A model generated the notes under the pieces. That model had not been told where the DNA came from. It was given only the letters and a program-made list of their open reading frames with translations, and made no database searches. From Colletotrichum lupini (taxonomy: Eukaryota > Ascomycota > Sordariomycetes > Glomerellales > Glomerellaceae), in assembly GCF_023278565.1 (NCBI RefSeq), contig NC_064680.1, forward strand, positions 3,844,001-3,908,000: 64,000 nt of DNA, read 5' to 3'. Shown piece by piece: positions 62,438-64,000 of this stretch. Position 1 is the stretch's first letter; every line of letters begins with the position of its first letter. A program made the translations under genes and the position numbers.

Positions 62438-63189
62438 TTGTTGGAACTGTGAAATAGATAGATCAGATATTCCAGGTTTTTTCCAAGCGCACAAAGATGT
62501 AATGCACTGGAATATTTAGCCTAGAGAGCTGTACAAATTGAACATAGACTTAGCATCCAACTCGTAATACTCCGGTCTGTTAGGACGAACGAGATATGTG
62601 TCACTTAAGATTTTGAACACGATTTTTGACATTGTTGGGGTAAGCATTCAAACCGTTGCGATTTATGAGGCCTAGGTCGTGAGCTGTCATTGGGGAGCGG
62701 GAGGGGAGAAGGGAAGTTCCCTGAAGCCCAGTGGAGTGGTCTGTCGTGGATCAACGGGAGAGGTCACCTCCATCGCTGCCTTAGTTCGGAAATGGTTATA
62801 GGACATCAGCATTTGGTGTACAGGCCCCAAAAGCAGCGGAGCAGACGGGATGCACGCGAGGGATCTGTTGCTGGGACAAAAACGCAGCGTGGGCAGCATC
62901 AGCTGGACACGCCAAGCAACAAAGACAAATCAAGGCATGCACGGAGACAAGTAGACCACTTGCGACGTGGAACTAGAGAGCAGGCATAGAGCATGACTTG
63001 CATAGTCCTATCAAGTCGGTATGTTGCATGACGGCAAGGTTGCTGAGTGGTGATTTCTTTGGCGGGGAAATCGCGTCGAAAAGTGCGACAAGTATCTTGC
63101 TCCTGAGTTTGCTCCTCGCCAGCTTTGAACCTCGCAGGATCATGGTATTTGTCAATCAGTCTAGATCATTGAAAGTTGAAAGTACGAGT
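62438..63189. other. Convergent intergenic region
   Basis: 752 bp between two 3' ends (plus-strand unknown gene, minus-strand P450). Short frames on both strands are uninformative. Confidence 0.5.
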
Positions 63190-64000
63190 TTATATGACAA
63201 AGCGTCGGTGCTTCTCGCTCCTGACCGCAATTCTGTACGGAAAAGGTTTGACACGAGCAATCACACCTGGCAGCTGTTCGTATTTGACCTCAATCTCCCG
63301 TCCGTCTTCGTCCACCGCTCTTTGAATGTTGAAAATCGCCAAAAATTGCGCAATACATAAAAAGATTGTCTGGTCGGCAATATACCTTCCGGGACAAGCT
63401 CTGCGTCCGAATCCGTACACAACATCAGTTGGTGGAGGTTCATTGAACGGCTCGAAATACCGCTCAGGTTTGAACTTCATTGGGTCATGATATGTGTTGG
63501 GGTCGTGCATGAGCGACGCAGCTGCAGGAAACAAAAGCGTGTCCTTGGGTATGAAATAGCCGTTGTAAGTATCGTCTTCCGTAGTCAAGTGCGGGAAGCC
63601 CATGGGTGCAAGTGTGTGCCAGCGAAGTGCCTCTTGTGCTATAGCGTGAACGTATGGGAGGCTGTCTTTGTCGGAGAATGAAGGAAGACGTGAGTCGCCC
63701 ACCACGCGGTCAATCTCATCTTGTGCTCTCTTTTGAACTTCTGGGTATACGACCAAGGCCGCAAAGATGGAGTACAGCATCGCGCCAGTCGTATCAGTGC
63801 CTGCATTTAGCATAGATGCAGCTGTCCAGCCGATAACGCTTTTCTCCTCGGGGTCAATCTTTCGATGAAGGTCTTTGATCAAGCCAGCGACGTACGAAAC
63901 ATCATCGTTTCCGTTCGCCATTTGCTCCTTAACGTAGTCGTAGGGAACCTCAATTCCCTGGAGCAGATGTTGTCGGAAGATTTCAGCCGTCTTTTTGAAC
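63190..64000 (-). CDS. Cytochrome P450 monooxygenase, C-terminal part (runs off the window)
   Basis: Heme-thiolate monooxygenase of the microsomal E-class type, fungal secondary-metabolism or xenobiotic kind. The open frame continues to the window edge, so the N-terminus (membrane anchor and first half) lies beyond 64000. About 269 residues are visible in one exon. The I-helix reads NAGTDTTGA, the K-helix QEALRW (Glu and Arg of ExxR), the PERF-region FKPERYF, and the heme loop GFGRRACPGR, with the heme-binding Cys codon at 63394-63396. All key residues are present. Resemblance is to the O-methylsterigmatocystin oxidoreductase (OrdA) group; the substrate cannot be told. An in-frame Met at 63921 is internal, not the start. 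Confidence 0.93.
   Translation of the reverse strand, partial: FKKTAEIFRQHLLQGIEVPYDYVKEQMANGNDDVSYVAGLIKDLHRKIDPEEKSVIGWTAASMLNAGTDTTGAMLYSIFAALVVYPEVQKRAQDEIDRVVGDSRLPSFSDKDSLPYVHAIAQEALRWHTLAPMGFPHLTTEDDTYNGYFIPKDTLLFPAAASLMHDPNTYHDPMKFKPERYFEPFNEPPPTDVVYGFGRRACPGRYIADQTIFLCIAQFLAIFNIQRAVDEDGREIEVKYEQLPGVIARVKPFPYRIAVRSEKHRRFVI

Overview
The window is nuclear DNA of a filamentous ascomycete (Pezizomycotina). Genes have short introns (44-200 bp) with GTRNGT donors, CTRAY-type branch sites and YAG acceptors. The gene set is fungal (ILV1, a mitochondrial bL36, LYRM2, Naa40, a PLAC8 protein, small secreted cysteine-rich proteins, an E-class P450). Two long tracts are so AT-rich and so poor in CpA/TpG that repeat-induced point mutation (RIP) is the natural explanation. 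A plant-associated Sordariomycete of the Colletotrichum kind is my guess from style only; no feature proves the genus.

Layout. 1-38030 is a RIP-degraded repeat block without intact genes. Comparing its repeats by eye resolves a nest: three copies of one chromodomain Ty3/gypsy retrotransposon (539-bp LTRs, about 7.4 kb when whole), a terminal-inverted-repeat DNA transposon (83-bp TIR, 8-bp target duplication), and two roughly 1-kb families that have no TIR, make 12-15 bp target duplications and match nothing I can name (called B and C here). One family C copy carries a further, less mutated insert, so nesting is five deep. 38030-48247 is a GC-balanced gene island: ILV1, bL36m, LYRM2, NAA40, a PLAC8 protein and a cysteine-rich membrane protein. 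48248-55665 is one complete Ty1/copia-type retrotransposon (205-bp LTRs, 5-bp target duplication), also RIP-degraded. 55666-64000 is gene-sparse: three small secreted proteins within 3.2 kb, a predicted N-myristoylated orphan protein, an unknown 350-aa protein, and the 3' part of a P450 running off the window.

How the parts relate. Three neighbours in the island act in mitochondria (ILV1 in isoleucine synthesis, bL36m in the ribosome, LYRM2 linked to complex I), but nothing shows co-regulation. ILV1 starts about 200 bp from the edge of the RIP block. The copia 3' LTR ends about 107 bp before the start codon of the first small secreted protein. This pairing of RIP-mutated repeats with secreted-protein genes is the compartment pattern known from plant-pathogen genomes. 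Exon coordinates were worked out by hand from splice consensus and reading frame; they are models without transcript support.
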